Shown piece after piece: positions 8,702 to 16,919 of a DNA stretch of 64,000 nt. How positions within the stretch are numbered: the first letter of the stretch is position 1; the number at the start of each line of letters is the position of its first letter. This stretch comes from Burkholderiales bacterium 70-64. Lineage in GTDB: Bacteria > Pseudomonadota > Gammaproteobacteria > Burkholderiales > Burkholderiaceae_E. Made by a program: the position numbers and the translations under genes. The stretch spans positions 186,001 through 250,000 of the forward strand of contig MKUQ01000016.1 in the NCBI GenBank assembly GCA_001898645.1. Reading direction: 5' to 3'. The notes below the pieces were generated by a model. It saw nothing but the letters and a program-made list of their open reading frames with translations, made no database searches and was not told the origin of the DNA.

Positions 8702-9097
8702 ATGCAGCCCACGCCACCGACCTCCCCTGTGCGCCGTCCCGCCCGGCGGGCCGCCCTGCGCGCCGTGCTGGCGGCCGCCGGCGTGGCCTGGGCGGCCGCT
8801 TCGCCGGCCCAGGTCGTGCGCGCCTTTCCCGAGGCGGCGAAGCTCGGCCGCTTCGAGATGCGCATCTTCCCCGAGGCCGCGCTCGACGGGCAGGCTGTGC
8901 GGCTGGGTGCCGGCGCGCGCATCTACGACGCGCGCAACATGATCGTGATGCCGGCAAGCCTGTCGGGCGTCTTCGATGCGCTGGTCGAGCGCGACCCGAG
9001 CGGCCAGATCGGCCGCGTGTGGCTGCTCACGCCGGCGGAGCTCGAGGCGGCGCAGGCGCGCCAGCGCGAACGCCCGGCCGCCGCCTCGGGTCGATAG
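8702..9097 (+). CDS. Hypothetical exported protein upstream of miaB
   Basis: 131 aa, not assigned to a characterised family. The N-terminus is Arg-rich followed by a hydrophobic Ala-rich stretch ending ASPAQ, a plausible signal peptide. The mature part ([20 protein letters not shown], then [13 protein letters not shown]) looks like a small folded beta-rich domain. ATG at 8702 is used because the frame upstream runs into the tRNA. It lies 16 bp before miaB, so the two are probably cotranscribed. Function unknown. Confidence 0.7.
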   Translation: MQPTPPTSPVRRPARRAALRAVLAAAGVAWAAASPAQVVRAFPEAAKLGRFEMRIFPEAALDGQAVRLGAGARIYDARNMIVMPASLSGVFDALVERDPSGQIGRVWLLTPAELEAAQARQRERPAAASGR

Positions 9098-9113
9098 CCG
9101 GCACGGTGCGGCC

Positions 9114-10448
9114 GTGGCCCGCAAGCTCTACATCCGTACCTTCGGCTGCCAGATGAACGAGTACGACTCGGCGCGCATGGCCGACGTGCTCGAACGCTCC
9201 GAGGGCGCCGAGCGCACCGATTGCCTCGAGGATGCCGACATCGTGCTCTTCAACACCTGCTCGGTGCGCGAGAAGGCGCAGGAGAAGATGTTCTCCGACC
9301 TCGGGCGCATGCGCGCGCTCAAGGAGCAGCGGCCCGGCCTGATCGTCGGGGTCGGAGGCTGCGTCGCCAGCCAGGAGGGCGAGGCGATCGTTCGCCGCGC
9401 GCCGTACGTCGACCTGGTGTTCGGCCCGCAGACGCTGCATCGCCTGCCCGAGCTGCTGGCGCGGCGGCGCGACACCGGTGCGGCGCAGGTCGACATCAGT
9501 TTCCCCGAGATCGAGAAGTTCGACCGCCTGCCGCCGGCGCGCACCGAAGGCGCGACCGCGTTCGTGTCGGTGATGGAAGGCTGCAGCAAGTACTGCAGCT
9601 TCTGCGTCGTGCCGTACACGCGCGGTGACGAGGTGTCGCGCCCGCTCGAGGACGTGCTGGTCGAGATCGCCGGCCTTGCCGACCAGGGCGTACGCGAGGT
9701 CACCCTGCTCGGGCAGAACGTCAACGCCTACCGCGGCACCATGCCCGATGGGGGCGTCGCCGACCTGGCGCTGCTCATCGAGTACGTGTGCGAGATCCCC
9801 GGCATCGACCGGGTGCGCTATACCACCTCGCATCCCAAGGAGTTCACGCAGCAGCTGATCGATGCCTACGGCCGGCTGCCCAAGCTCGTCGACCACGTCC
9901 ACCTGCCGGTGCAGTCGGGCTCGGATCGCGTGCTCGCCGCGATGAAGCGCGGCTACACGGTGCTCGAGTACAAGGCCATCGTGCGCCGGCTGCGCGCGGT
10001 GCGCCCGTCGGTATGCCTGTCGTCCGACTTCATCGTCGGGTTCCCGGGCGAAACCGAGGCCGACTTCGAGCGCACGCTGCGGCTCGTCGAGGAGATCGGC
10101 TTCGACCATTCGTTCTCCTTCGTCTACAGCCCGCGGCCCGGCACGCCGGCCGCCGACCTGCCCGACGACACGCCGCAGGCGGTCAAGCTGGAGCGGCTGC
10201 AGCGGCTGCAGGCCGCGATCGACGCCGGCGCCCGATGCATCAGCGAGGCGATGGTGGGCGGCATCGAGTCGGTGCTCGTCGAAGGCCACGCGCGCAAGAA
10301 TGGGCAGGAGCTGGCCGGCCGCACGAGCAACAACCGAGTCGTGAACTTCGCCGGGCACGAGTGCCTGATCGGGCGCTTCGCCGACGTCCGGATCACCGCC
10401 GCGCTGCCGCACTCGCTGCGCGGCGAGTGGATGCCGGACACGGCATGA
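9114..10448 (+). CDS. miaB: tRNA-2-methylthio-N6-dimethylallyladenosine synthase
   Basis: Radical-SAM methylthiotransferase that converts i6A37 to ms2i6A37 in tRNAs reading UNN codons. 444 aa. The N-terminal UPF0004 domain holds Cys12, Cys49 and Cys83, ligands of the auxiliary [4Fe-4S] cluster. The radical-SAM motif CSKYCSFC is at 157-164, and a C-terminal TRAM domain includes the [11 protein letters not shown] stretch. The start GTG at 9114 gives the conserved [14 protein letters not shown] beginning. In many Burkholderiales miaB is followed directly by phoH; here two surface-protein genes are interposed. The stop overlaps the ATG of the next gene. Confidence 0.96.
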   Translation: MARKLYIRTFGCQMNEYDSARMADVLERSEGAERTDCLEDADIVLFNTCSVREKAQEKMFSDLGRMRALKEQRPGLIVGVGGCVASQEGEAIVRRAPYVDLVFGPQTLHRLPELLARRRDTGAAQVDISFPEIEKFDRLPPARTEGATAFVSVMEGCSKYCSFCVVPYTRGDEVSRPLEDVLVEIAGLADQGVREVTLLGQNVNAYRGTMPDGGVADLALLIEYVCEIPGIDRVRYTTSHPKEFTQQLIDAYGRLPKLVDHVHLPVQSGSDRVLAAMKRGYTVLEYKAIVRRLRAVRPSVCLSSDFIVGFPGETEADFERTLRLVEEIGFDHSFSFVYSPRPGTPAADLPDDTPQAVKLERLQRLQAAIDAGARCISEAMVGGIESVLVEGHARKNGQELAGRTSNNRVVNFAGHECLIGRFADVRITAALPHSLRGEWMPDTA

Positions 10449-11929
10449 CGCACCCCCGGCATCATCGGCCGCAGGCGGCCCCCGGCGCCCGCAGCCGCGG
10501 CGCCGGGCTTCGCTGCGCGCGCGTGATCCTGTGGGTGCTGGCCGCCGCGTTGCCGCTGGCCTCGGCGGCGCAATCGCACCAGGCACCGCTGGCGGTGCCC
10601 CTGCCAGACGCTGTTCGATCGATCGCGCAGGCGCCCGTGCCGGACGAGGCGCCGGCCTCCGCTGCCTCCCGTACCTCGCTGGCCGATCTGCTCGCGAACG
10701 CGCGCACGCTGATCGATGCCGACCGGGCCGAGGAAGCCTGGCGAGCGCTCGAGGCGCGGCTCGACGACTACGCCGGCGACCCCGAGTTCGACTACCTGCT
10801 CGGCCTGGCCGCCCTCGATGCGGGCCATCCGGGCCACGCCATCCTCGCCCTCGAGCGCGTCCTGATCGTGCGGCCCGATTTCCTCCAGGCGCGCGCCGAG
10901 ATCGCGCGCGCCTACTTCAATGCCCGGGAGCGCGAGAACGCCCGCCGCGAATTCGAGACCGTCGCCGCGCAGCGCATCCCCGAACCCGTGCGCCAGGTGA
11001 TCGGCCGCTATCTCGATGCGATCCAGCGCGTCGACGAGGAGAGCCGCGGCAAGCTGACCGGTCTGCTCGAGTTCGAGCTCGGCTACGACTCGAACGTGAA
11101 CTTCGGCAGCTCCAGCGGCCAGTGGGTGCTCGCTGACGGAACCGCGGTGGTGCCGCTCGGCGTCAGCCTTCCGAGAAGTAGTGCCGCGCTTTCCGCGGCG
11201 GGATCGCTAAACTGGACTGCGCCGATCGGCGGCGGCTGGCAGTGGACAGCCGGCGGCCGCGCCACGATTCGCCGCTATCCCGGCGCGCATACACTGGACC
11301 AGGACCAACTCGACCTTTCATCGGGGCTCACCTTCCGACGCGGCTGCCACCGATACAACATGCTTGCCCAGGCCCAGAACCTGCAATTGGGCGGTGCGGC
11401 ATTCCGCAACGCGCTGGGTGCGATCGTCCAGTGGCAGTGCGATCTGGACGCTCGCAACCAGGTCGGTGCCTATGCCCAGCACTTCCTGCTCGACTTCCCG
11501 GACGAGCCGGCGCGCGACGCGCGCCGCAGCGGGGTGGGCCTGACGCTCGCTCACGTGTTCGAGGGCGGCGGACGCCCGATCCTGCTCGCCGGCATCCAGG
11601 CAGGCCGGGAAACGTCGCGCCGCGGGCTGGACAACCTGACCTATGGATATCAGGGCGCACGCGTCGCCGTGAGCCGCACGCTGGGCGACGGCTGGCGCGG
11701 TTTCGCCACCCTGTCGTACGAGACGCGCGACTTCGACGGGATCGAACCCTTCTTCGGCGTCGCGCGCTACGACCGGCAGACCGACCTGGGGATCGGCGCC
11801 GAGCGCCCCCTCTCGGGCGCGTGGTCGATCGCCCCGTCGCTCACCTTCACCCGCAACCGCTCCACGCTGGCGCCCAACGACTTCAGACGCACGCAGGCCG
11901 GGGTGATGGTGCGCTACCGGTTCCCGTGA
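10445..11929 (+). CDS. SLAM-like TPR plus outer-membrane beta-barrel protein (DUF560 type)
   Basis: 494 aa. A signal peptide (hydrophobic [15 protein letters not shown], about 25-40) is followed by a region with TPR-like helices (about 75-200: [58 protein letters not shown]). A C-terminal beta-rich part begins [13 protein letters not shown] and ends in MVRYRFP with a terminal aromatic and Pro. This layout matches surface lipoprotein assembly modulator (SLAM, type XI secretion) proteins, which move client proteins across the outer membrane. The gene overlaps miaB (ATGA) and sits 2 bp before the FecR gene, a possible client. SLAM identity is inferred from architecture; it may only be a related TPR-barrel protein. 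Confidence 0.72.
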   Translation: MTHPRHHRPQAAPGARSRGAGLRCARVILWVLAAALPLASAAQSHQAPLAVPLPDAVRSIAQAPVPDEAPASAASRTSLADLLANARTLIDADRAEEAWRALEARLDDYAGDPEFDYLLGLAALDAGHPGHAILALERVLIVRPDFLQARAEIARAYFNARERENARREFETVAAQRIPEPVRQVIGRYLDAIQRVDEESRGKLTGLLEFELGYDSNVNFGSSSGQWVLADGTAVVPLGVSLPRSSAALSAAGSLNWTAPIGGGWQWTAGGRATIRRYPGAHTLDQDQLDLSSGLTFRRGCHRYNMLAQAQNLQLGGAAFRNALGAIVQWQCDLDARNQVGAYAQHFLLDFPDEPARDARRSGVGLTLAHVFEGGGRPILLAGIQAGRETSRRGLDNLTYGYQGARVAVSRTLGDGWRGFATLSYETRDFDGIEPFFGVARYDRQTDLGIGAERPLSGAWSIAPSLTFTRNRSTLAPNDFRRTQAGVMVRYRFP

Positions 11930-11931
11930 CG

Positions 11932-14544
11932 ATGGCGGGCGCGGCGCTTCGCGGTTTCCCGGCGGCCCGTGGGCGGACGGCAGGGCCGGCGCGGTGGTGG
12001 GCGCGGGCCTGCGCCGTGCTCGCGTGCGGCCTGTTCGCGCAATGGGCGATTGCCGCGGACGGCCGCGCTCTGGTCGCTTCGGGCGAGGTGACGCTGCAGC
12101 GGCCGCAGGCAACGCCGGTGCCGATGCAGGCCGGCACCGAAGTCGAGCGCGGCGACCTGATCCGCACCGGCAGTGACGGTCGCGTGCAGATCCGCTTCAC
12201 CGACGGCTCGATCGTCTCGCTGCAGCCCGGCACGACCTTCCGCATCGACGACTACCGCTTCGACGCCGGGGGCCAGCGCGGCTTCTTCTTCCTGCTGCGC
12301 GGCGCGCTGCGCACGGTCACCGGCGCGATCGGCAAGCGCAACCACGACGACTACCGGATGCAGACCCCGACCGCCACGGTCGGAGTGCGCGGCACCGAGT
12401 ACGTGGCCGAGCAGACCGTCTGCGATCCGCGCTGCGCGCCGGGCCCGCGCGAAGGGCTGCGCGTCTCGGTGTCGCAGGGCCGCATCGTGGTCGCCACGCG
12501 CGGCGGCGCGCTCGAAGTCGGACAGGGCGAATCGGCGGCGGCGGACGACCCCGATGCGGCCCCGCGCACGACCGAGCAGGGCCCGGTGCTGCCGCCGATC
12601 AGCTACCAGCAGCGCGATACGCCGGCGACGATGGTCGCCAAGGGCGGTGGGCAGGGCGGAAGCGGCGGTTCGGGTTCGGGTTCGGGTTCGGGTGCCGGCG
12701 TGGCAGCGGCGGGCGGCGTGGTGCAGAAAGCCGGGGACGGCGCAGCGGGCACGAGCAACGACCCGGATGCGTCGCCCGGGCCGGGTTCGGCCTTTGCGAC
12801 AAGCCCGACCTCCACGATGGACACGGCTTCGGCGCCGGGATCCGCTCCGGCGTCCGGGCCGGGCTCGGCAACCGGTTCGGGCGCTGCTGCGTCTTCGGGT
12901 TTGGGCACCGGGCGGATGCCGGCCTCCGGATCGGGCGGCGGAGTGGGTGGCGTGGTCGCCGGCGTGGTGATGTCCGCGCCCCCGGATTCCCCGTCCGGCT
13001 CCTCGACCGGCTCGCTGGCCAGTTCTTCGGCCGGCTCCACCTCCGATTCCTCATCGGCTTCGTCGTCGGCCCCGGTCGGTAAGGCGGCCTGGCCCACCGG
13101 TGCCACCGGAGGGCCAGGCTCCGGATCGGCACCCCTCGCGACGACACCGGGAGGGTCGGCGGGTTCCGCGGATTCGGCGGGCGATCTCGCAGCCTGGGGG
13201 TCGGGACTGCTCGCAGGCCCGGGCGGCAGCGCAGGAAATGGCGGGTCGAGCACCGGCGGCGGGGCGGCCGGCAGCGCAACCTCGACCGGCACCTCCACCG
13301 GCACCTCCACTGGGGCTGACGGATCGGTTGCGGAGAATCCGGCAGACGGCGCGGGCTGGCCGGCACTCCCCCAAGAGGACGTCTCGCCGAACCAGCAGCG
13401 GGGTGCGGATGGCCAGCTCGTCGCCGTCTCCGAGGTAGCCGTCGTGACATCGCCTCCGAGCGGCTCGGGAACCGGCAGCGGGGGTGGCAATGCCGGGGGT
13501 GGCGACACGGGTGGCGGCAACACCGGCGGCGGTAGCACTGGCGGGAGCGACACGGGAGGCGGCAGCACCGGAGGCGGTAACAACGGGGGCGGTAGCACCG
13601 GCGGGGGCGACACCGGTGGCGGCAACACCGGTGGCGGCAACACCGGGGGTGGCGATACGGGAGGCGGCAATACCGGCGGCGGCAACAACGGTGGCGGTGA
13701 TACCGGCGGTGGCAATACTGGCGGCGGTGACACAGGAGGCGGCGGCAACGCCGGCAGCAATCCGCCCCCATTGACGCCGGGCGAGGGAAGCATAGGCAGC
13801 GAGCGGACCGTCCTGCTGCGACAGGTCCCGTTCGATGACTGGCTGCGGCTGTTCTCGGCCGGCTCCCGCGTGGTGCTCGACGATACGCTCGGCGTGCAGT
13901 CGATCGGCCTGTGCCCGGATCGATTCTGCGTGTCGCGCGGCACGGCCAAGCTGGCCGAAGCGGGCTCGGATCCCTATACGAGCTGGGGTCGCTGGACCGA
14001 CGGCAAGGTTCAGCTGCGCTTCGAAGTCCTGGGCTTCCAGGCTTCGCTCCCGTCGTCGCTGACGGCCAACGAAGGGATGCACTATCTCGTGGGCGTACCC
14101 TCGGTCAGCATCCCGACCAGCGGCGTGTTCGGCTACAGCCTGATCGGGGCGACCCACCCGACGATCAGCAACGGCAGCGTCGCGCCCGGCACGTTCCAGG
14201 CGACGGCGGGCGTGGCGTTCGCCCCCGGCCAGGCCGCCCGCGTGGGGCTCGACGGCACCGTCACGATCGGCGGAGGCTCGTACGGGTTCGCCACCGCCGG
14301 AGGCGCCGCCGACCCGACGCGCAGCACGCTGACGACGGATGCAGGCCACGCGTTCAGCGGCACGCTCGCGGTCACGCGCACGGGCAGCGGCCCGCTGACC
14401 TGCGGCGGCACCGGCTGCTCGGTGAACCTGCAGGGTGGTCTCTTCGGTCCGGATGCGGCACGCCTGGGCTTGAGCTACCAGATCCAGGCAGGCGCCTCCG
14501 GCAGTCCTACAATCTCGGGAGTTGGAGTCTTCCAGAAGCAGTGA
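11932..14544 (+). CDS. Large exported FecR-domain protein with Gly-rich repeats and C-terminal barrel-like domain
   Basis: 870 aa. Residues 1-42 look like a signal peptide ending AIAAD. A VLAC at 29-32 resembles a lipobox but is preceded by a very short hydrophobic stretch, so lipidation is doubtful. A FecR domain spans about 45-165 (RGDLIRTGSDGRVQI, DGSIVSLQPGT, TPTATVGVRGTEY). Then comes a Gly/Ser/Ala-rich linker (about 235-510), a GGGxT pentapeptide array (516-607) and a 250-residue beta-rich C-terminal domain. That domain contains SLTANEGMHYLVG, LTCGGTGCSVNLQGGLFGPDAARLGLSYQI and a final ISGVGVFQK, recalling the barrel of TbpB-like SLAM clients. No sigma factor is nearby, so it does not look like a FecI/FecR sensor. 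Likely a surface or periplasmic protein; function unknown. Confidence 0.8.
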   Translation: MAGAALRGFPAARGRTAGPARWWARACAVLACGLFAQWAIAADGRALVASGEVTLQRPQATPVPMQAGTEVERGDLIRTGSDGRVQIRFTDGSIVSLQPGTTFRIDDYRFDAGGQRGFFFLLRGALRTVTGAIGKRNHDDYRMQTPTATVGVRGTEYVAEQTVCDPRCAPGPREGLRVSVSQGRIVVATRGGALEVGQGESAAADDPDAAPRTTEQGPVLPPISYQQRDTPATMVAKGGGQGGSGGSGSGSGSGAGVAAAGGVVQKAGDGAAGTSNDPDASPGPGSAFATSPTSTMDTASAPGSAPASGPGSATGSGAAASSGLGTGRMPASGSGGGVGGVVAGVVMSAPPDSPSGSSTGSLASSSAGSTSDSSSASSSAPVGKAAWPTGATGGPGSGSAPLATTPGGSAGSADSAGDLAAWGSGLLAGPGGSAGNGGSSTGGGAAGSATSTGTSTGTSTGADGSVAENPADGAGWPALPQEDVSPNQQRGADGQLVAVSEVAVVTSPPSGSGTGSGGGNAGGGDTGGGNTGGGSTGGSDTGGGSTGGGNNGGGSTGGGDTGGGNTGGGNTGGGDTGGGNTGGGNNGGGDTGGGNTGGGDTGGGGNAGSNPPPLTPGEGSIGSERTVLLRQVPFDDWLRLFSAGSRVVLDDTLGVQSIGLCPDRFCVSRGTAKLAEAGSDPYTSWGRWTDGKVQLRFEVLGFQASLPSSLTANEGMHYLVGVPSVSIPTSGVFGYSLIGATHPTISNGSVAPGTFQATAGVAFAPGQAARVGLDGTVTIGGGSYGFATAGGAADPTRSTLTTDAGHAFSGTLAVTRTGSGPLTCGGTGCSVNLQGGLFGPDAARLGLSYQIQAGASGSPTISGVGVFQKQ
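13480..13755 (+). repeat. In-frame 15-bp tandem repeat coding (GGGxT)n
   Basis: About 18 copies of a 15-bp unit encoding Gly-Gly-Gly-(Asn/Asp/Ser)-(Thr/Asn/Ala). Codons vary between copies (ggt/ggc/gga/ggg, acc/act/aca), so the array is old or has been under drift rather than freshly duplicated. One copy is degenerate (GGSDT). Copy number is likely to vary by slippage without breaking the frame. Confidence 0.95.
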
Positions 14545-15529
14545 AGCACCCGAGACCGCCGCGTTGAGAACCCGCTCGCTCGAATACACGCCCGACGTTG
14601 CCGATAATCGCCGCCTGGCCAACCTGTGCGGCGCCATCGATCAGAACCTGCGCCAGATCGAGGAAGCCTTCGACGTGCGCATCGCGCGCCGCGGCGACAG
14701 CTTCAGCGTGGAAGGGACGGCGGCCGCCTCGCGGCGCGCGGTCGACGCGCTCAAGCACTTCTACGCCCGGGCCGAGCAGGCGCTGTCGCTGGAGGACATC
14801 CAGCTCGGGCTGGTCGAGATGAGGGGTGCGCCTGCCCAGGCGGCGGCCGCCAACGACCCCGATGCGCCCGTGCTGCACACGCGCCGCAGTGACCTGCAGG
14901 GGCGCACCCCGCGCCAGCGCGAGTACCTGCGCAACATCCTGTCGCACGACATCACCTTCGGCATCGGGCCGGCCGGCACCGGCAAGACCTACCTCGCCGT
15001 GGCATGCGCCGTCGACGCGCTCGAACGCGACGCGATCAAGCGCATCGTGCTCACGCGCCCGGCCGTCGAGGCGGGCGAACGCCTCGGCTTCCTGCCGGGC
15101 GATCTCGCGCAGAAGGTCGATCCCTACCTGCGCCCGCTGTACGACGCGCTCTACGACCTGCTCGGCTTCGACCGCACGGCGCGCATGTTCGAGAAGCAGG
15201 CGATCGAGATCGCGCCGCTCGCCTACATGCGCGGACGCACCCTGAACCACTCCTTCATCATTCTCGACGAGGCGCAGAACACGACCCCCGAGCAGATGAA
15301 GATGTTCCTCACGCGCATCGGCTTCGGCTCGCGCACGGTGGTCACCGGCGACATGACGCAGATCGACCTGCCCAAGGGCCAGGCCTCGGGCCTGATCGAA
15401 GCGCGCCGCGTGCTGCGCCGCGTGCGAGGCCTGGCCTTCACCGAGTTCGACAGCAGCGACGTGGTGCGCCACCCGCTGGTCGCGCGCATCGTCGACGCCT
15501 ATGAGCAGGACGCCTCGGAAAACGGCTGA
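14522..15529 (+). CDS. phoH: PhoH-like ATPase (PhoL)
   Basis: P-loop NTPase of the PhoH family, about 335 aa from the upstream TTG. A KH-like N-terminal region (about 30-100) precedes the PhoH ATPase domain with Walker A GPAGTGKT at 149-156 and Walker B LDEAQNTT. Its position before ybeY matches the PhoH-YbeY-CorC order widespread in Proteobacteria and suggests a role in RNA or ribosome quality control. The start is uncertain: TTG 14522 overlaps the FecR gene by 23 bp, while TTG 14564 gives a protein 14 residues shorter; neither has a strong ribosome site. The 3' end overlaps ybeY by 29 bp. Confidence 0.93.
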   Translation: MESSRSSEAPETAALRTRSLEYTPDVADNRRLANLCGAIDQNLRQIEEAFDVRIARRGDSFSVEGTAAASRRAVDALKHFYARAEQALSLEDIQLGLVEMRGAPAQAAAANDPDAPVLHTRRSDLQGRTPRQREYLRNILSHDITFGIGPAGTGKTYLAVACAVDALERDAIKRIVLTRPAVEAGERLGFLPGDLAQKVDPYLRPLYDALYDLLGFDRTARMFEKQAIEIAPLAYMRGRTLNHSFIILDEAQNTTPEQMKMFLTRIGFGSRTVVTGDMTQIDLPKGQASGLIEARRVLRRVRGLAFTEFDSSDVVRHPLVARIVDAYEQDASENG

Positions 15530-15968
15530 ACCCGCGCTGTCGCTCTCGATCCAGCTCGGCGAGGGCGCAGGCGAGCTGCCGGCGTCGCGCCCGCAACTGC
15601 GCCGCTGGGTGGCCGCGGCCATCGAGCGCGATGCGACGCTCACCCTTCGCCTGGTCGGCGAGCGCGAGGCGCGCGCGCTCAATGCGCAGTTCCGCGGGCA
15701 CGACCATGCGACCAACGTCCTGACCTTCCCCTACGACGGCAGCAGCGGGCGCATCGCCGCCGACATCGTGATCTGCATGCCGGTGGTGCATCGGGAAGCG
15801 CGTGCACAGGGCAAGTCGCCCAGGGCGCACCTGGCGCACCTGGTGATGCACGGCGTGCTGCACGCCTGCGGCCACGACCACCTGGAGCCGCGCGAGGCCG
15901 AGCGCATGGAGGCGATCGAATCGGCGCTGCTGGCGCGCTTCGGCATCGCCGACCCCTGGGGCGGCTGA
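15501..15968 (+). CDS. ybeY: Endoribonuclease YbeY, rRNA maturation factor
   Basis: Zinc-dependent endoribonuclease for 16S rRNA 3'-end processing and ribosome quality control, 155 aa. The zinc motif HGxxHxxGHDH is at 117-127 (His117, His121, His127). The conserved TNVLTFPYDG stretch is at about 71-80. ATG 15501 lies inside the end of phoH. The following gene is corC, completing the common phoH-ybeY-corC-lnt order. Confidence 0.96.
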   Translation: MSRTPRKTAEPALSLSIQLGEGAGELPASRPQLRRWVAAAIERDATLTLRLVGEREARALNAQFRGHDHATNVLTFPYDGSSGRIAADIVICMPVVHREARAQGKSPRAHLAHLVMHGVLHACGHDHLEPREAERMEAIESALLARFGIADPWGG

Positions 15969-16037
15969 CGCGGTGCGCCTGGCATGGCGCCCGGCCTTTG
16001 CGGTATGCTGGATCGATCGTCAACCTTCTCCCGACCC

Positions 16038-16919
16038 ATGTCCGGCCCCCGCTCGGGCAGCGAACATCGCAAGCCCCTGCTCGAACGCCTGGCAGCGCTG
16101 CTGCTGCGTGTCCCCGAAGACCGCGAGCAACTGCTCGGCGTGCTGCGCCAGGCGCACGACCGCGCGCTGCTCGACGCCGAGGCGCTGTCGATGATCGAAG
16201 GCGTGCTGCAGGTCGCCGAGCTGGCCGCGGGCGACATCATGGTGCCGCGCGCGCAGATGGACGTCATCGACATCGGCCAGCCGCTGGAGGCATTCCTGCC
16301 GAAGGTGATCGAGACGGCGCACTCGCGCTTCCCGGTGGTCGAAGGCGATCGCGACAACGTGCTCGGCATCCTGCACGCCAAGGAGCTGCTGCGCCTGTAC
16401 CTCGACGAGCGCATCGACGTGCGCGACCTGCTGCGGCCGGCGGTGTTCATTCCCGAGTCCAAGCGCCTGAACGTGCTGCTGCGCGATTTCCGCAGCAACC
16501 GCAGCCACCTCGCGATCGTGGTCGACGAGTACGGCGGGACCTCGGGGCTGATCACCATCGAGGACGTGCTCGAGCAGATCGTCGGCGACATCGAGGACGA
16601 GTTCGACTTCGACGAGGAAAGCGACCACATCGTCGCCGTCGAGCCGAGCGAGCACGGACCGCGCTTTCGCGTGCGCGCCATCGCCGCCATCCGGCAGCTC
16701 AACGAAGCGGCCGGCACGGCGCTGCCCGAGGACGAGTTCGACACCGTGGGCGGGCTGGTGACCGACCAGTTCGGGCGGGTGCCGCGGCGCGGCGAGCACG
16801 TCGACATCGATGGCTGGCGTTTCGAGGTGCTGCGCGCCGACGCCCGCCAGGCGCAGCTGCTGCTGGTCGAGAAGCTGCCTGCATCGCCGGTCGGCGAGCC
16901 CGGTGCCGGCGCCGGTTGA
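16038..16919 (+). CDS. corC: CorC/HlyC family CBS-domain protein
   Basis: 293 aa. Two CBS domains (about 55-180, with ELAAGDIMVPRAQMDVID and HLAIVVDEYGGTSGLITIED) are followed by a CorC_HlyC transporter-associated domain (about 205-285, DEFDTVGGLVTDQFGRVPRRGE). CorC proteins are linked to Mg2+/Co2+ homeostasis, without a transport channel of their own. ATG 16038 begins MSGPRSGSEHRKP, a good family N-terminus; an in-frame ATG at 16005 is possible. The stop lies inside the start of lnt. Confidence 0.93.
   Translation: MSGPRSGSEHRKPLLERLAALLLRVPEDREQLLGVLRQAHDRALLDAEALSMIEGVLQVAELAAGDIMVPRAQMDVIDIGQPLEAFLPKVIETAHSRFPVVEGDRDNVLGILHAKELLRLYLDERIDVRDLLRPAVFIPESKRLNVLLRDFRSNRSHLAIVVDEYGGTSGLITIEDVLEQIVGDIEDEFDFDEESDHIVAVEPSEHGPRFRVRAIAAIRQLNEAAGTALPEDEFDTVGGLVTDQFGRVPRRGEHVDIDGWRFEVLRADARQAQLLLVEKLPASPVGEPGAGAG

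Noticed and set aside
9027-10586. 519-aa open frame antisense to miaB, and many similar long antisense frames (for example 39849-42314 and 47958-50384)
   Set aside because: High GC content and strong third-position bias leave antisense frames open; translations are Arg/Ala/Gly-rich or His/Gln-rich with no family pattern.
13480-13755. CRISPR-like periodic repeat
   Set aside because: Contiguous 15-bp coding units with no unique spacers, in frame inside a protein gene.
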